Assembly (NCBI RefSeq): GCF_049562855.1
Contig: NZ_CP186925.1
Location: 496,001 to 560,000, forward strand
Source of the DNA: Ruminococcus_C callidus
Lineage (GTDB): Bacteria; Bacillota; Clostridia; Oscillospirales; Ruminococcaceae
Direction: 5' to 3'
Length of the DNA stretch: 64,000 nt
In this document: piece after piece, positions 28,505-37,077 of the stretch
How positions within the stretch are numbered: position 1 is the stretch's first letter
Layout of the letters: the number at the start of each line of letters is the position of its first letter
Notes under the pieces: generated by a model
What the model saw: the letters and a program-made list of their open reading frames with translations, nothing else
Databases searched by the model: none
Told to the model about the DNA's origin: nothing
Made by a program: the position numbers and the translations under genes

Positions 28505-29806
28505 TTTCCCAGTCAGTATCCCATAGCAGCATTCCGCATCACTCTCTACTATTCTAACACAAAAAACGCGATTACGCAAACTTTTTTTTGGATTTTTTGC
28601 AGAAATTCGCACAACGGTGCCGTTCGGGGTATGTCCCACGTGGTAGCCGTCGCCCCGTTCCCGTTCAAAAAGTACTGGAAATTCCTTGCCGATCTGGCTT
28701 TTCAGGAAGTTTTCCTTTGCGGTTTTCGCCGCTTTCTGGGCACGTTCCATGCGGCTGGTTTTTTCGGCTCCGCTGCACTGGTCGGGGAACTGTGCGGCAC
28801 GGGTGCCGGCTCTGGGGGAATAGCGGAACACGTGCATGGCGGCGAAGCCCATGCGTTCCGCAAACGCCAGCGAGGTCTGAAAGTCCACTTCGCTCTCGGC
28901 GGGAAAGCCCACCATGAAATCCGTGGTAATGGCACAGTCGGGGAAGTACCGCCGGATCCTCCGGCAGATCTCCGCGTATTCCGCACTGTCGTATTTCCGG
29001 TTCATGGCATGCAGTGTCTTGTCACAGCCGCTTTGCAGGGACAGGTGGAACTGGGGGCAGAACTGGGGCAGGGCTGCCAGTCGGGAAAGCTGTTCCTCGG
29101 TCAGCCGTTCCGGTTCGAGAGAACCCAGCCGGACACGCTCCACGCCGGCGGTGCGGGCACAGCACTCCACGGCTTCTGCCAGCGAGCCGCCCCACTCCAT
29201 GCCGTAGAAGCCCAGATTGATGCCGCAGAGGACGATCTCCCGATAGCCGTTTTTCGCAAAGGCAGCGGCTCCGGCGGCAACGTCTTTCAGCGAAAGGCTC
29301 CGGCAGCGTCCCCGTGCGTAGGGAATGATGCAGTAGCTGCAAAAGCAGTTGCACCCGTCCTGGATCTTCAGGAACGCACGGGTGTTGTCCGGCATGGTGT
29401 CACAGGGGAGCACCTCGAAATCGTCCTGCCGGGCGTAGCTGTCCACGGCGGCGATGCGGGCGTGGTTCTGGCACAGCTGTGCGAGCAGTGCCGGCAGACG
29501 GCTGCGGTGCTTGGTGCCGATAATCAGATCGGCTTCGGGGATCGCCGCAGCCTGTTCCGGATACGCCTGCGGATAGCAGCCGGTGAGCACTAGCAGAGCA
29601 TCGGGGTGTTCCCGCCGGACTTTTCGCATGGCGTGGTGTAGGCGGCTGTCGCCGGAGGCGGTGACGGTGCAGGAGTTGAACAAAAAGATGTCCGCCTGCT
29701 CCGGCTGGGAAACCACGGTATAGCCGGCGTTTTGCAGCAGGGACTGCATGCCGGCGGTTTCACAGGTGTTCACCTTGCAGCCGAATGTGTAAAAATAACA
29801 GTTCAA
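28493..29806 (-). CDS. mtaB: tRNA t6A37 methylthiotransferase
   Basis: Radical SAM methylthiotransferase that makes ms2t6A37 in tRNA reading ANN codons. 437 aa. The N-terminal domain begins MNCYFYTFGCKVNTCETAGM, with cluster cysteines at C10, in FLFNSCTVTASGD and in LVLTGCYPQAYPE. The radical SAM motif is KIQDGCNCFCSYCIIPYARG (CX3CX2C, about residue 147). The C-terminal TRAM-like region holds VLFERERGDGYHVGHTPNG. GCKVN and the Cys spacing fit MtaB better than MiaB or RimO. Its last residues (GKSLP) and stop are encoded in the first hairpin of a family 1 repeat. Confidence 0.92.
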   Translation of the reverse strand: MNCYFYTFGCKVNTCETAGMQSLLQNAGYTVVSQPEQADIFLFNSCTVTASGDSRLHHAMRKVRREHPDALLVLTGCYPQAYPEQAAAIPEADLIIGTKHRSRLPALLAQLCQNHARIAAVDSYARQDDFEVLPCDTMPDNTRAFLKIQDGCNCFCSYCIIPYARGRCRSLSLKDVAAGAAAFAKNGYREIVLCGINLGFYGMEWGGSLAEAVECCARTAGVERVRLGSLEPERLTEEQLSRLAALPQFCPQFHLSLQSGCDKTLHAMNRKYDSAEYAEICRRIRRYFPDCAITTDFMVGFPAESEVDFQTSLAFAERMGFAAMHVFRYSPRAGTRAAQFPDQCSGAEKTSRMERAQKAAKTAKENFLKSQIGKEFPVLFERERGDGYHVGHTPNGTVVRISAKNPKKSLRNRVFCVRIVESDAECCYGILTGKSLP

Positions 29807-29997
29807 GTTTGGGTGTGACCTCCTCGGGGGAAAGATCCGGCAGCTTTTTCGACGGAATCTGCGGAAAAACCACCGGATTTTCCCGAAATCTTTGTGTCAT
29901 TTTCACCGGATTTTCATGAAAATTAACGTCACTGTCAAAAAAGCAGCGGCGATTTCATCATCTATTATACTATATCGACGAAAATGTTGCAATCATC

Positions 29998-30026
29998 TTG
30001 ACAAGAAAAATTTTTCGTGGTAGACT
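29998..30026 (+). promoter_or_regulatory. Promoter of the HPr-like gene
   Basis: TTGACA, a 17-nt spacer and TAGACT; an overlapping TATAAG lies at 30026-30031. The stretch 29807-29997 shows no gene, only AT-rich sequence. Confidence 0.65.
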
Positions 30027-30032
30027 ATAAGT

Positions 30033-30177
30033 ACAGAAACGGAAGGCGTCAGAAACTTCCAAAAGAAAGCATGATGCGGTGTGCACGTTGCCGTAGCGTG
30101 GAGTTCGCTTTTCGTTCTGCAATTTATTGTGACACCGGAAGGGCGAGAGGTAACCCCTTCAAGAGGAGGTAATTGTT
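30033..30177 (+). promoter_or_regulatory. Structured 5' leader of the HPr-like gene
   Basis: A leader of about 145 nt with no ORF of note. GGAAGGCGTCAGAAACTTCC can form a hairpin near its start, and GAAGGG...CCCCTTC forms one ending 4 nt before the GAGGAGG ribosome-binding site. No known riboswitch was recognised. Confidence 0.4.
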
Positions 30178-30408
30178 ATGTATGAAACCACAATTCAGCT
30201 GAATGCAATCAATGATGTAAAGGATTTCGTAAACAAGGTTATGCTGTTTAACTATGACATTGATCTGGTGTCCGGTCGTTATGCCATCGATGCAAAGTCG
30301 ATCATGGGCATTTTCAGCCTGGATCTGTCCAAGCCGATCAAGCTGCAGGCACACACCGATGATCCGGAAAAGCTGGTAGAATCTATCGGCAAGTACATTG
30401 TCAAGTAA
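30178..30408 (+). CDS. HPr-like protein lacking the phosphorylatable histidine
   Basis: 76 aa, full HPr length. It starts MYETTIQLNAINDVKDFVNK. The Ser46 region is well kept (AIDAKSIMGIFSLDLSKPIK), and the C-terminal helix is normal (DPEKLVESIGKYIV). At the place of GLHARPA, with catalytic His15, the sequence reads AINDVKD, so no His is present. It therefore cannot carry the PTS phosphate in the usual way and may be regulatory, as Crh is in Bacillus (which has Gln15). No ptsI gene is nearby. Strong GAGGAGG RBS, own promoter and own terminator suggest high, independent expression. Confidence 0.85.
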   Translation: MYETTIQLNAINDVKDFVNKVMLFNYDIDLVSGRYAIDAKSIMGIFSLDLSKPIKLQAHTDDPEKLVESIGKYIVK

Positions 30409-30470
30409 GTACAGATTATTTTGAGAACACATATCTTTTCAAAGATTGAGTAGAATAGTAAGAGGGGAAG

Positions 30471-30500
30471 ACGGCACTCCGGCAACGGGGTGCCGTTTTT
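30471..30500 (+). terminator. Terminator of the HPr-like gene
   Basis: ACGGCACTCC pairs perfectly with GGGGTGCCGT, loop GGCAAC, followed by a T run. Confidence 0.9.
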
Positions 30501-30528
30501 CTGTTTTGGGGTCTTTCTTTAGGGAAGC

Positions 30529-30816
30529 GGGCAAGACGTAGGCTTGACTGAAAGGTGTCCTGATACATCACATAAAGAAAAAGATTTCACAAAAAACCTC
30601 TCCACCAGCTTCGCTGGTCCCCCTCCCTTTTCAAGGGAGGCTATTTTCATTCAGGCTCCCCTTTGTTATTTAGGCTCCCCTGAAAGGGGAGCTGGCACCG
30701 CAGGTGACTGAGGGGTACTTCTGTGAAATCTAAAACGGAATGGAAAAGATTTCACGAAAGAACCCCTCCACCGTCTAACGGCGGTTCCCCTCCCCTTTCA
30801 GGGGAGGCTAAATAGC
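30529..30816 (-). repeat. Family 1 palindromic repeat block (two copies)
   Basis: Two reversed copies; the first has lost part of its outer hairpin (starts GGGAAGCGGGCAAGACGTAG). Confidence 0.88.
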
Positions 30817-30893
30817 AAAAGAGATCCTTACTTTCAATTCTGTAATACACTGCAATAGTTAAGAATTTTTATTTTTGATAACTGTGGAAATAA

Positions 30894-31050
30894 GCCTCTC
30901 CTGAAAGGAGAGGGGGACCAGCGAAGCTGGTGGAGGGATACTGCTGAGATCTTTTGCATAATGTTTCAGATTTACGCAAAAATCCCTCAGTCAGCCTGCG
31001 GCTGCCAGCTCCCTTTTCAAGGGAGCCTGAATAACAAAGGGGGAGCCTAA
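30894..31050 (+). repeat. Family 1 palindromic repeat copy
   Basis: One complete copy followed by a stray GGGAGCCTAATT end. With the previous block it fills the HPr to carboxypeptidase gap. Confidence 0.9.
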
Positions 31051-31160
31051 TTGACAACAGAGAAAACCCCAGTCATTCCGCCGCTGCAAAACACCGCATA
31101 CCCGCACCCTGTTCGGCATATTTTATACAAAATACAAAACGAATTCGGGAGGGTGTGCTT

Positions 31161-32306
31161 ATGAAACGTTATGCGGCGTTGCTGTGCTGCGGAGTGCTGT
31201 TGTTCTGGTGGCTGCTGCCGGGAAGTCCGGCGGCGGTTTCGGCGGCGGAGGAGCCGGAGATCCCTGCGGCTGCCTATGCCCTGCTGGAGGCAGAAACCGG
31301 CACGGTACTGCTGGAATCCCACGGCAGTGACCGGCTGCCCTGCGGAGCGATGGCGAAGCTGATGACGGCATTGCTGGCGGCGGAGCAGCTGGAGCAGGGG
31401 GCGTGGACAATGGACACAGTGCTTACTGCCACAGATGCGGTGACCGGCACCAAGGGGGCTGTGATCTGGCTCACCGCCGGCGAGGAAATGACTGTGGGGG
31501 ACTTGCTGAAAGGGCTGATCGTGGGGAACGCCAACGATGCCGCCGTTGTGCTTGCCGCAGCTGCCGCCGGTGACACGAAGCAGTTCGTCATGGACATGAA
31601 CGCCCGTGCCTTTGATCTGGGCATGCGGGACACGTGGTTCACCAGCCCCCAGGGGAACACCGACACCAGCTACACCACCGCGGCAGATCTGGGACGGCTC
31701 TGCTGTGCTCTGGCGAAAAAGACAGCGTTGCAGCCCTATTTCCGGACGTGGCGGGATTTCCTGCGGGGAGAAGCCACGGAACTGGTCAACGAAAACACCT
31801 TTTCCCGTACCGACGAAACCAGCATCGGCTTCAAGGCTTGTCACAGCGAAGCGGAGGGCTGGAGCATTGCCGCCGGTGCCAGGCGGAACGGCATGCAGTG
31901 CGTGGCGGTGGTGCTGGGGTGCGGGGACACCGACAGCCGCTTCACTCTGGCGAAACAGCTGCTGCGGAAGGGCTTCGCCGGCTGGAAAGTGGTGCAGCCC
32001 CAGCTGTCCGGCGAGTTCCTCTATCCGGTACAAGTCCGCGGCGGCGTGGAACGGGCAGTGCTGGCGGAGTCGGGGCCGCTGAAAGGGCTGGTGGTACCAC
32101 GCAGCTGCACGGAGCTGGAAACCGTTATGGTACTGCCCCGTTTTGTGCAGGCTCCCGTCCGGAAAGGGCAGAAGCTGGGGCATGCCGCGTTCTATCAGGG
32201 GAACACGTTGTTATATGAAACTGACGTGGCGGCGGCTGATGCAGTGCCGGTGCGGGACTTCTGGGACGCTCTGTATCAAATAACGGTCAAAATGCTTAAA
32301 ATGTAA
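31161..32306 (+). CDS. D-alanyl-D-alanine carboxypeptidase homologue with degenerate active site
   Basis: 381 aa, matching DacF/DacB-type PBPs (S11). Signal peptide: MKRYAALLCCGVLLFWWLLP, cleavage probably after SAA near residue 32. The fold is clear (AAYALLEAETGTVLLESHGS, FDLGMRDTWFTSPQGNTDTS), but all three catalytic motifs are changed. SxxK reads AMAK (A63, K66), SxN reads NAN (N123-N125), and KTG reads KAC (K225-C227). Without the serine nucleophile it should not hydrolyse D-Ala-D-Ala. It may bind muropeptides or be structural. ATG 31161 follows GGGAGGG. The reading frame is intact, so this is a pseudoenzyme rather than a decayed gene. Confidence 0.85.
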   Translation: MKRYAALLCCGVLLFWWLLPGSPAAVSAAEEPEIPAAAYALLEAETGTVLLESHGSDRLPCGAMAKLMTALLAAEQLEQGAWTMDTVLTATDAVTGTKGAVIWLTAGEEMTVGDLLKGLIVGNANDAAVVLAAAAAGDTKQFVMDMNARAFDLGMRDTWFTSPQGNTDTSYTTAADLGRLCCALAKKTALQPYFRTWRDFLRGEATELVNENTFSRTDETSIGFKACHSEAEGWSIAAGARRNGMQCVAVVLGCGDTDSRFTLAKQLLRKGFAGWKVVQPQLSGEFLYPVQVRGGVERAVLAESGPLKGLVVPRSCTELETVMVLPRFVQAPVRKGQKLGHAAFYQGNTLLYETDVAAADAVPVRDFWDALYQITVKMLKM

Positions 32307-32347
32307 TCGGAAAAATTGTGTAGATTATACAAGAATCCAGATACCCC

Positions 32348-32376
32348 TTGCAATCTGCCGCAGAATATAGTATGAT
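32348..32376 (+). promoter_or_regulatory. Promoter of pgi
   Basis: TTGCAA, a 17-nt spacer and TATGAT, about 145 nt before the start codon. Confidence 0.65.
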
Positions 32377-32521
32377 ATAAGTGGTAAAGTGGTTGGACAG
32401 CACCCGTATGTGCAGTTTCTGTCAGAGCGTTCCTGCGGTCACAAGGGAATGGTCTGGCGGAAGCAGCGTTTTTCGCCGTACTGTCCAACGCCTTGAGAAG
32501 AAAGTGGAGGGAAATTGTACT

Positions 32522-33862
32522 ATGTCTTCTGTAAAGCTGAATACAAAATATCTGGCAAATTATGTGAATCCGGACGAACTGACCGGAATCCGTCATCAGG
32601 TGGAAGCATCTGCAAAGATGCTGCACGAAAAGAACGGTCTGGGTTCTGATTTTCTGGGCTGGCTGACACTGCCGACCGACTATGACAAGGAAGAATTCGC
32701 AAGAATTCAGGCGGCTGCCAAGAAGATCCAGAAGAATTCTGAGGTACTGGTCGTGATCGGTATCGGCGGTTCTTATCTGGGTGCCCGTGCGGCGATCGAA
32801 TTCCTGAAGTCCCCGTTCTACAACAACCTGAAGAAGGACACACCGGACATCTACTATGTGGGCAACAACATCAACCCCACCTACCTGAACGAAGTGATCT
32901 CGATCTGCGAGGGCAGAGATTTCTCTGTCAACGTCATTTCCAAGTCCGGCACGACCACAGAGCCGGCTCTGGCATTCCGTGTGTTCAAGCAGCTGGTAGA
33001 AAAGAAGTACGGCAAGGACGGTGCCAAGGATCACATCTTTGCAACCACAGATAAGGCAAAGGGCACACTGAAGTCCCTGTCCGACACAGAGGGCTATGAA
33101 ACTTTCGTGGTTCCGGACGATGTGGGCGGCCGTTACTCCGTTCTGACTGCTGTAGGTCTGCTGCCGATCGCAGTTGCCGGCTGTGACATCGAAGCCCTGA
33201 TGGCTGGTGCCGCAGAAGCACAGAAGGAACTCACCGCAGATTTCGACAACAACGACTGCTACAAGTATGCTGCACTGCGGAACATTCTGTACCGCAAGGG
33301 CAAGAACGTGGAAATGCTGGTTTCTTATGAGCCCAGCTTCGTGACCATGGCAGAATGGTACAAGCAGCTGTTCGGCGAAAGCGAAGGCAAGGACAACAAG
33401 GGCATTTTCCCGTCCTCCGCAGTATTCTCCACCGACCTGCACTCTATGGGTCAGTATATTCAGGAAGGAAGCCGCATTCTGTTCGAAACCGTTGTGGACA
33501 TCAAGAAGCCGAAGCAGGACTTCTATCTGGAACCGGACGCAGAGAATCTGGACGGTCTGAACTTCCTGACCAACCAGAACATGTCTGTGGTAAACCGCAA
33601 GGCTCTGGAAGGCGTTGTTCTGGCACACACCGACGGCGGCGTACCGAATATGATCCTCGAGGTAGAGGACGTTTCTGAAAAGAGCCTCGGCTATCTGATC
33701 TACTTCTTCGAAAAGGCTTGTGCAGTTTCCGGCTATCTGCTGGGCGTAAACCCGTTCAACCAGCCGGGTGTAGAAAGCTACAAGAAGAATATGTTCGCTC
33801 TGCTGGGCAAGCCGGGCTATGAAGACCAGAAGGCTGCTCTGGAAGCAAAGCTGGCAGAATAA
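32522..33862 (+). CDS. pgi: Glucose-6-phosphate isomerase
   Basis: Interconverts glucose-6-phosphate and fructose-6-phosphate. 446 aa, the bacterial Firmicutes size. ATG 32522 follows GGAGGG; the frame is open further upstream but without an RBS. Phosphate-binding VIGIGGSYLGARAAIEF (about residue 80), NVISKSGTTTEPALAFR (about 140), the catalytic Glu region GVLPSSAVFSTDLHSMGQYI-like (here IFPSSAVFSTDLHSMGQYIQ) and the signature GVNPFNQPGVESYK near the C-terminus are all present. Confidence 0.96.
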   Translation: MSSVKLNTKYLANYVNPDELTGIRHQVEASAKMLHEKNGLGSDFLGWLTLPTDYDKEEFARIQAAAKKIQKNSEVLVVIGIGGSYLGARAAIEFLKSPFYNNLKKDTPDIYYVGNNINPTYLNEVISICEGRDFSVNVISKSGTTTEPALAFRVFKQLVEKKYGKDGAKDHIFATTDKAKGTLKSLSDTEGYETFVVPDDVGGRYSVLTAVGLLPIAVAGCDIEALMAGAAEAQKELTADFDNNDCYKYAALRNILYRKGKNVEMLVSYEPSFVTMAEWYKQLFGESEGKDNKGIFPSSAVFSTDLHSMGQYIQEGSRILFETVVDIKKPKQDFYLEPDAENLDGLNFLTNQNMSVVNRKALEGVVLAHTDGGVPNMILEVEDVSEKSLGYLIYFFEKACAVSGYLLGVNPFNQPGVESYKKNMFALLGKPGYEDQKAALEAKLAE

Positions 33863-33921
33863 CGGGCAAATACTTTATGTATTCAACAGCCGGTGATGCG
33901 GCTGTGAAGGAATAAACAAGT

Positions 33922-33935
33922 ACCGGAATTCCGGT
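33922..33935. promoter_or_regulatory. 14-bp palindrome before the P-loop gene
   Basis: ACCGGAATTCCGGT is a perfect palindrome ending 4 nt before the AAAGGAG ribosome-binding site. A weaker CAGCCGGTGATGCGGCTG hairpin lies at about 33889-33906. Either could be an operator or attenuate the pgi read-through transcript. Confidence 0.4.
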
Positions 33936-33953
33936 GCGAAAGGAGTTATCATC

Positions 33954-34361
33954 ATGATTCGACTGATTACAGGTAAAAAGGGAAGCGGTAAGACCAAGAT
34001 CATTATCGATAGAATCAACACAGCAGTCAAGAACACCAACGGCTGTCTGGTTTGCATCGAAAAGGGCGAAACACTGCGTCGTTCCATCAGCTACAAGGTT
34101 AGATGGTGCGATACAGAGCAGTTTGCGATCGACACCTTCGATGCATTCTATGGTTTCGTAGCAGGCATGCTGGCTGGCAACTATGACATCAAGGAGATCT
34201 ATGTAGACGGTATCCTGAAGATCGCTGGTGCGGACTTCGAGGAACTGGGACGTACTCTGGAAAAGCTGGACAAGCTGACCGGCGACGATTCCGTTGTGAC
34301 TTTCACCGTTTCCGCAGACGTTTCCGAACTGCCGGCTTCTGTGACCAAGTTCGTAGACTAA
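33954..34361 (+). CDS. Small P-loop protein of unknown function
   Basis: 135 aa. It opens with a Walker A motif, LITGKKGSGKTKIIIDRINT. A possible Walker B-like strand is KEIYVDGILKI (about residues 80-90), followed by a Leu-rich helix and FTVSADVSELPASV. It is far shorter than most ATPases, and no second domain or membrane segment is seen. It lies 91 nt after pgi on the same strand with no clear terminator between, so it may be co-transcribed. Family not confidently recognised. Confidence 0.75.
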   Translation: MIRLITGKKGSGKTKIIIDRINTAVKNTNGCLVCIEKGETLRRSISYKVRWCDTEQFAIDTFDAFYGFVAGMLAGNYDIKEIYVDGILKIAGADFEELGRTLEKLDKLTGDDSVVTFTVSADVSELPASVTKFVD

Positions 34362-34362
34362 T

Positions 34363-34534
34363 GGCAATACCGCACAAAGAGCGTCTGGCGACTTTGCACG
34401 CCATCTGCGTGCAAATTTCCCGTCATATTTCACAAAAATGCTCGTGAATACATCAAGTATTCACTCCGCTTTTTGTTTCATCTGACGAAAAATTTGACGA
34501 CGCATCTGTCGCACAATCTTTGTGCGTTATTGCC
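34363..34534 (+). repeat. Family 2 element, full length
   Basis: Reference copy, 172 bp. Ends are GGCAATACCGCACAAAGAGC and, inverted, CACAATCTTTGTGCGTTATTGCC (in two parts). The interior holds GTGAATACATCAAGTATTCAC, a near-palindrome. It starts one base after the P-loop gene stop. TA occurs on both flanks (ACTA | ATGGC ... TTGCC | TAAG), consistent with a TA target duplication. No ORF inside; MITE-like. Confidence 0.85.
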
Positions 34535-34599
34535 TAAGAGGTCTGGATTCCCGATAACAGGGAAAAATGCTGCTTTTTTCGAATTTTTTGAAAAAGGAC

Positions 34600-34629
34600 T
34601 TGACAAGGCAGCTGGAAATTTGTTATAAT
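34600..34629 (+). promoter_or_regulatory. Promoter of yceD-rpmF
   Basis: TTGACA, an 18-nt spacer and TATAAT, 30 nt before the start codon. Confidence 0.75.
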
Positions 34630-34658
34630 AAATGATGCAATGCGTGAAAGGAACAGGT

Positions 34659-35114
34659 ATGATTCTACAGTTACGGGAGATTTTTCAGATAGAGGGCATG
34701 CATCTGCCGGTGGATTATACGATCTCGCTGGAAGAACTGTCCGAGGTACGCGGCTATACATTTGCCGCACCGGTGTCTGTACAGGGCGAGTTTTCGAACC
34801 GTGCCGGTATCGTGACACTGAAATATACCGTTTCCTGTACCTTAGATGCGGTCTGTGACCGCTGTCTGGCGGAACTGCGGCGGGACTATTCGTATGACTT
34901 TTCTCACACAGTCGTACCGTCCCTCCAGAGCGAAGGCGACATCTATGATACATACCTCGTCGCACAACACGACAGCATTGATATGAATGAGACAGCAATC
35001 TCAGACCTTTTGCTCATGCTGCCGACAAAGATGCTTTGTCGGGAGGACTGCAAGGGTTTGTGCGATATTTGCGGGTGCAATCTGAACGAAACCACCTGCG
35101 ACTGTCGAAAGTAG
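34659..35114 (+). CDS. yceD: YceD/DUF177 family protein
   Basis: 151 aa, starting at ATG 34659 after AAAGGAAC. Pattern of the DUF177 family: hydrophilic beta-rich N-terminal half, CTLDAVCDRCLAELRRDYSY (first Cys pair, about residue 66), and C-terminal CREDCKGLCDICGCNLNETT, probably a metal site with the first pair. YceD is linked to 23S rRNA or large-subunit ribosomal processes in other bacteria and plants; exact role here inferred. It is 16 nt upstream of rpmF, the conserved yceD-rpmF pair. Confidence 0.9.
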   Translation: MILQLREIFQIEGMHLPVDYTISLEELSEVRGYTFAAPVSVQGEFSNRAGIVTLKYTVSCTLDAVCDRCLAELRRDYSYDFSHTVVPSLQSEGDIYDTYLVAQHDSIDMNETAISDLLLMLPTKMLCREDCKGLCDICGCNLNETTCDCRK

Positions 35115-35130
35115 AAGGAGGTGCCAAAAC

Positions 35131-35319
35131 ATGGCTGTACCGAAGAATAAGGTCTCCAAGGCAAGACGTAACAAAAGACGTTCTGCTGTTTGGAAGCTCG
35201 ATGCACCTGCAATGAGCACATGCAGCAACTGCGGTGCGTTCAAAGCTCCGCACAAGGTCTGCAAGAACTGCGGATTTTACAAGGGCGTTGCTGTTCTGAA
35301 GATGGACGATGCAGAATAA
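35131..35319 (+). CDS. rpmF: 50S ribosomal protein L32
   Basis: 62 aa. It begins MAVPKNKVSKARRNKRRS and has a complete zinc ribbon, CSNCGAFKAPHKVCKNCG (C+ type, four Cys). The RBS AAGGAGG lies 7 nt upstream. Last gene of the yceD-rpmF unit, followed by a terminator. Confidence 0.97.
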   Translation: MAVPKNKVSKARRNKRRSAVWKLDAPAMSTCSNCGAFKAPHKVCKNCGFYKGVAVLKMDDAE

Positions 35320-35357
35320 GTGCTGACTGACAAGACGATTTTGTTTTGTACGAGGAG

Positions 35358-35387
35358 GAGAGGCGGCTTGTGTCGCCTCTCTTTTTT
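35358..35387 (+). terminator. Terminator of yceD-rpmF
   Basis: GAGAGGCG pairs with CGCCTCTC, followed by six T residues. Confidence 0.9.
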
Positions 35388-35426
35388 GTATGCTGTCCTC
35401 GGATTGGGGGCATGATAGCGGGGGAG

Positions 35427-35696
35427 TTGTCACCGTAGGTGACTGAGGGATACTTCCGTGTAACCTGGAACATTATGCAAAAGATTTCACAGAAGAACCC
35501 CTCCACCGCCTAGTGGCGGTTCCCCTCCCCTAAAGGGGAGGCTTAATTGGGCTCCCCTTTAGGGGAGCTGGCAGTGCGTAGCACTGACTGAGGGGTTACC
35601 CCTAAATCTTTTACACCAAGCAAAAGATTTCACAGAAGAACCCCTCCACCAGCTTCGCTGGTCCCCCTCCCCTTTCAGGGGAGGCTGATAAGGGAG
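35427..35696 (-). repeat. Family 1 palindromic repeat block (two copies)
   Basis: Two reversed copies, the first truncated at its outer end. They occupy the gap before der; no separate promoter for der was recognised. Confidence 0.9.
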
Positions 35697-35734
35697 GCTA
35701 AACGAATCAAAAAATCAAGGAGATGAAAAATCAT

Positions 35735-37063
35735 ATGGCATTACCTGTTGTAGCGGTGGTGGGACGACCCAATGTGGGAAAGTCCACGCTGTTTAATAAG
35801 CTGATCGGACAGCGGTTGTCGATCGTCGAGGATACCCCCGGCGTGACCCGCGACCGGATCTATGCCAAGGGCGAATGGCGGAACCGTTCGTTCATGCTGG
35901 TGGATACCGGCGGTATCGAAACGGTGACCGATGACGTGATTCTGAAGCAGATGCGGCGGCAGGCGGAACTGGCGATCGAACGGGCGGACGTGATCGTGCT
36001 GGTGACTGACGTTCGCTGCGGCGTGACGGCTGATGACAGTGCCGTGGCAAGCATGCTCCAGAAAAGCGGCAAGCCGGTGGTTCTGGCTGTCAACAAGTGC
36101 GATTCTATCGGGGAACCGCCGATGGAACTGTATGAGTTCTACAATCTGGGCATCGGCGACCCGTTTCCGATCTCCGCAGCACACGGTCACGGCACCGGCG
36201 ATATGCTGGACGCAGTTTACGATCTGCTGCCGCCGGAGGATCAGCTGGAGGACGACGAAGATGCCATTCATGTGGCAATTATCGGCAAGCCCAATGTGGG
36301 CAAGTCCTCGCTGGTGAACCGTATCGCCGGCGAAGAACGGGCGATCGTGTCCAATGTTGCCGGCACCACCCGTGATGCAACGGATACGACTGTGGAAAAC
36401 GAGGACGGCAAGTTCGTGCTGATCGACACTGCCGGTATCCGGAAAAAAGCCCGCGTTACCGAGCGGATCGAACACTACAGCGTGCTGCGTGCCTATATGG
36501 CGGTAGACCGTGCGGACGTGTGCCTGATTCTGATCGATGCCACAGAGGGCTTCACGGAACAGGATTCCAAGGTTGCCGGCTATGCCCACGAACAGGGCAA
36601 GGCTTCCATTATCGTGGTCAACAAGTGGGATCTGATCGAAAAGGACAACACCACCATGAAGGAGTTCGAGGAAAAATTGCAGCGGGATTTCAGCTTCATG
36701 TCCTACGCTCCGTTCGTGTTCATTTCTGCAAAGACGGGGCAGCGTGTGCCCAAGCTGTTCGCAAAGATTCGCGAAGTCTACGAGCAGAACGCTATGCGGA
36801 TCTCCACAGGCATGCTGAACGATGTGCTGGCATATGCTACCACACGGGTGCAGCCGCCCTCGGATAAAGGCCGCCGCCTGAAGATCTATTATATGACGCA
36901 GGCAAGCACCAAGCCGCCGACGTTTGTCATTTTTGTCAACCGTGCAGATCTGTTCCACTTCTCCTATCAGCGGTATATCGAGAACCAGATCCGTTCTACC
37001 TTCGGACTGACCGGAACGCCGGTGCGGTTTGTGGTGCGGGAACGGGCGAGAGATGAAAAATAA
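35735..37063 (+). CDS. der: Ribosome biogenesis GTPase Der (EngA)
   Basis: 442 aa with two tandem GTPase domains and a KH-like C-terminus. G1 motifs are GRPNVGKST (domain 1) and GKPNVGKSS (domain 2). The G3 motifs are DTGGI and DTAGI, and the G4 motifs are NKCD and NKWD. Needed for 50S assembly. ATG 35735 is chosen; the in-frame ATG at 35723 touches the AAGGAG. It is followed 14 nt later by plsY and then gpsA, a conserved Firmicutes order. Confidence 0.97.
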   Translation: MALPVVAVVGRPNVGKSTLFNKLIGQRLSIVEDTPGVTRDRIYAKGEWRNRSFMLVDTGGIETVTDDVILKQMRRQAELAIERADVIVLVTDVRCGVTADDSAVASMLQKSGKPVVLAVNKCDSIGEPPMELYEFYNLGIGDPFPISAAHGHGTGDMLDAVYDLLPPEDQLEDDEDAIHVAIIGKPNVGKSSLVNRIAGEERAIVSNVAGTTRDATDTTVENEDGKFVLIDTAGIRKKARVTERIEHYSVLRAYMAVDRADVCLILIDATEGFTEQDSKVAGYAHEQGKASIIVVNKWDLIEKDNTTMKEFEEKLQRDFSFMSYAPFVFISAKTGQRVPKLFAKIREVYEQNAMRISTGMLNDVLAYATTRVQPPSDKGRRLKIYYMTQASTKPPTFVIFVNRADLFHFSYQRYIENQIRSTFGLTGTPVRFVVRERARDEK

Positions 37064-37077
37064 CGGGAGAGAATATC

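Noticed and set aside
30033..30177. Known riboswitch in the HPr-like leader
   Set aside because: No recognisable aptamer consensus; only simple hairpins can be supported.
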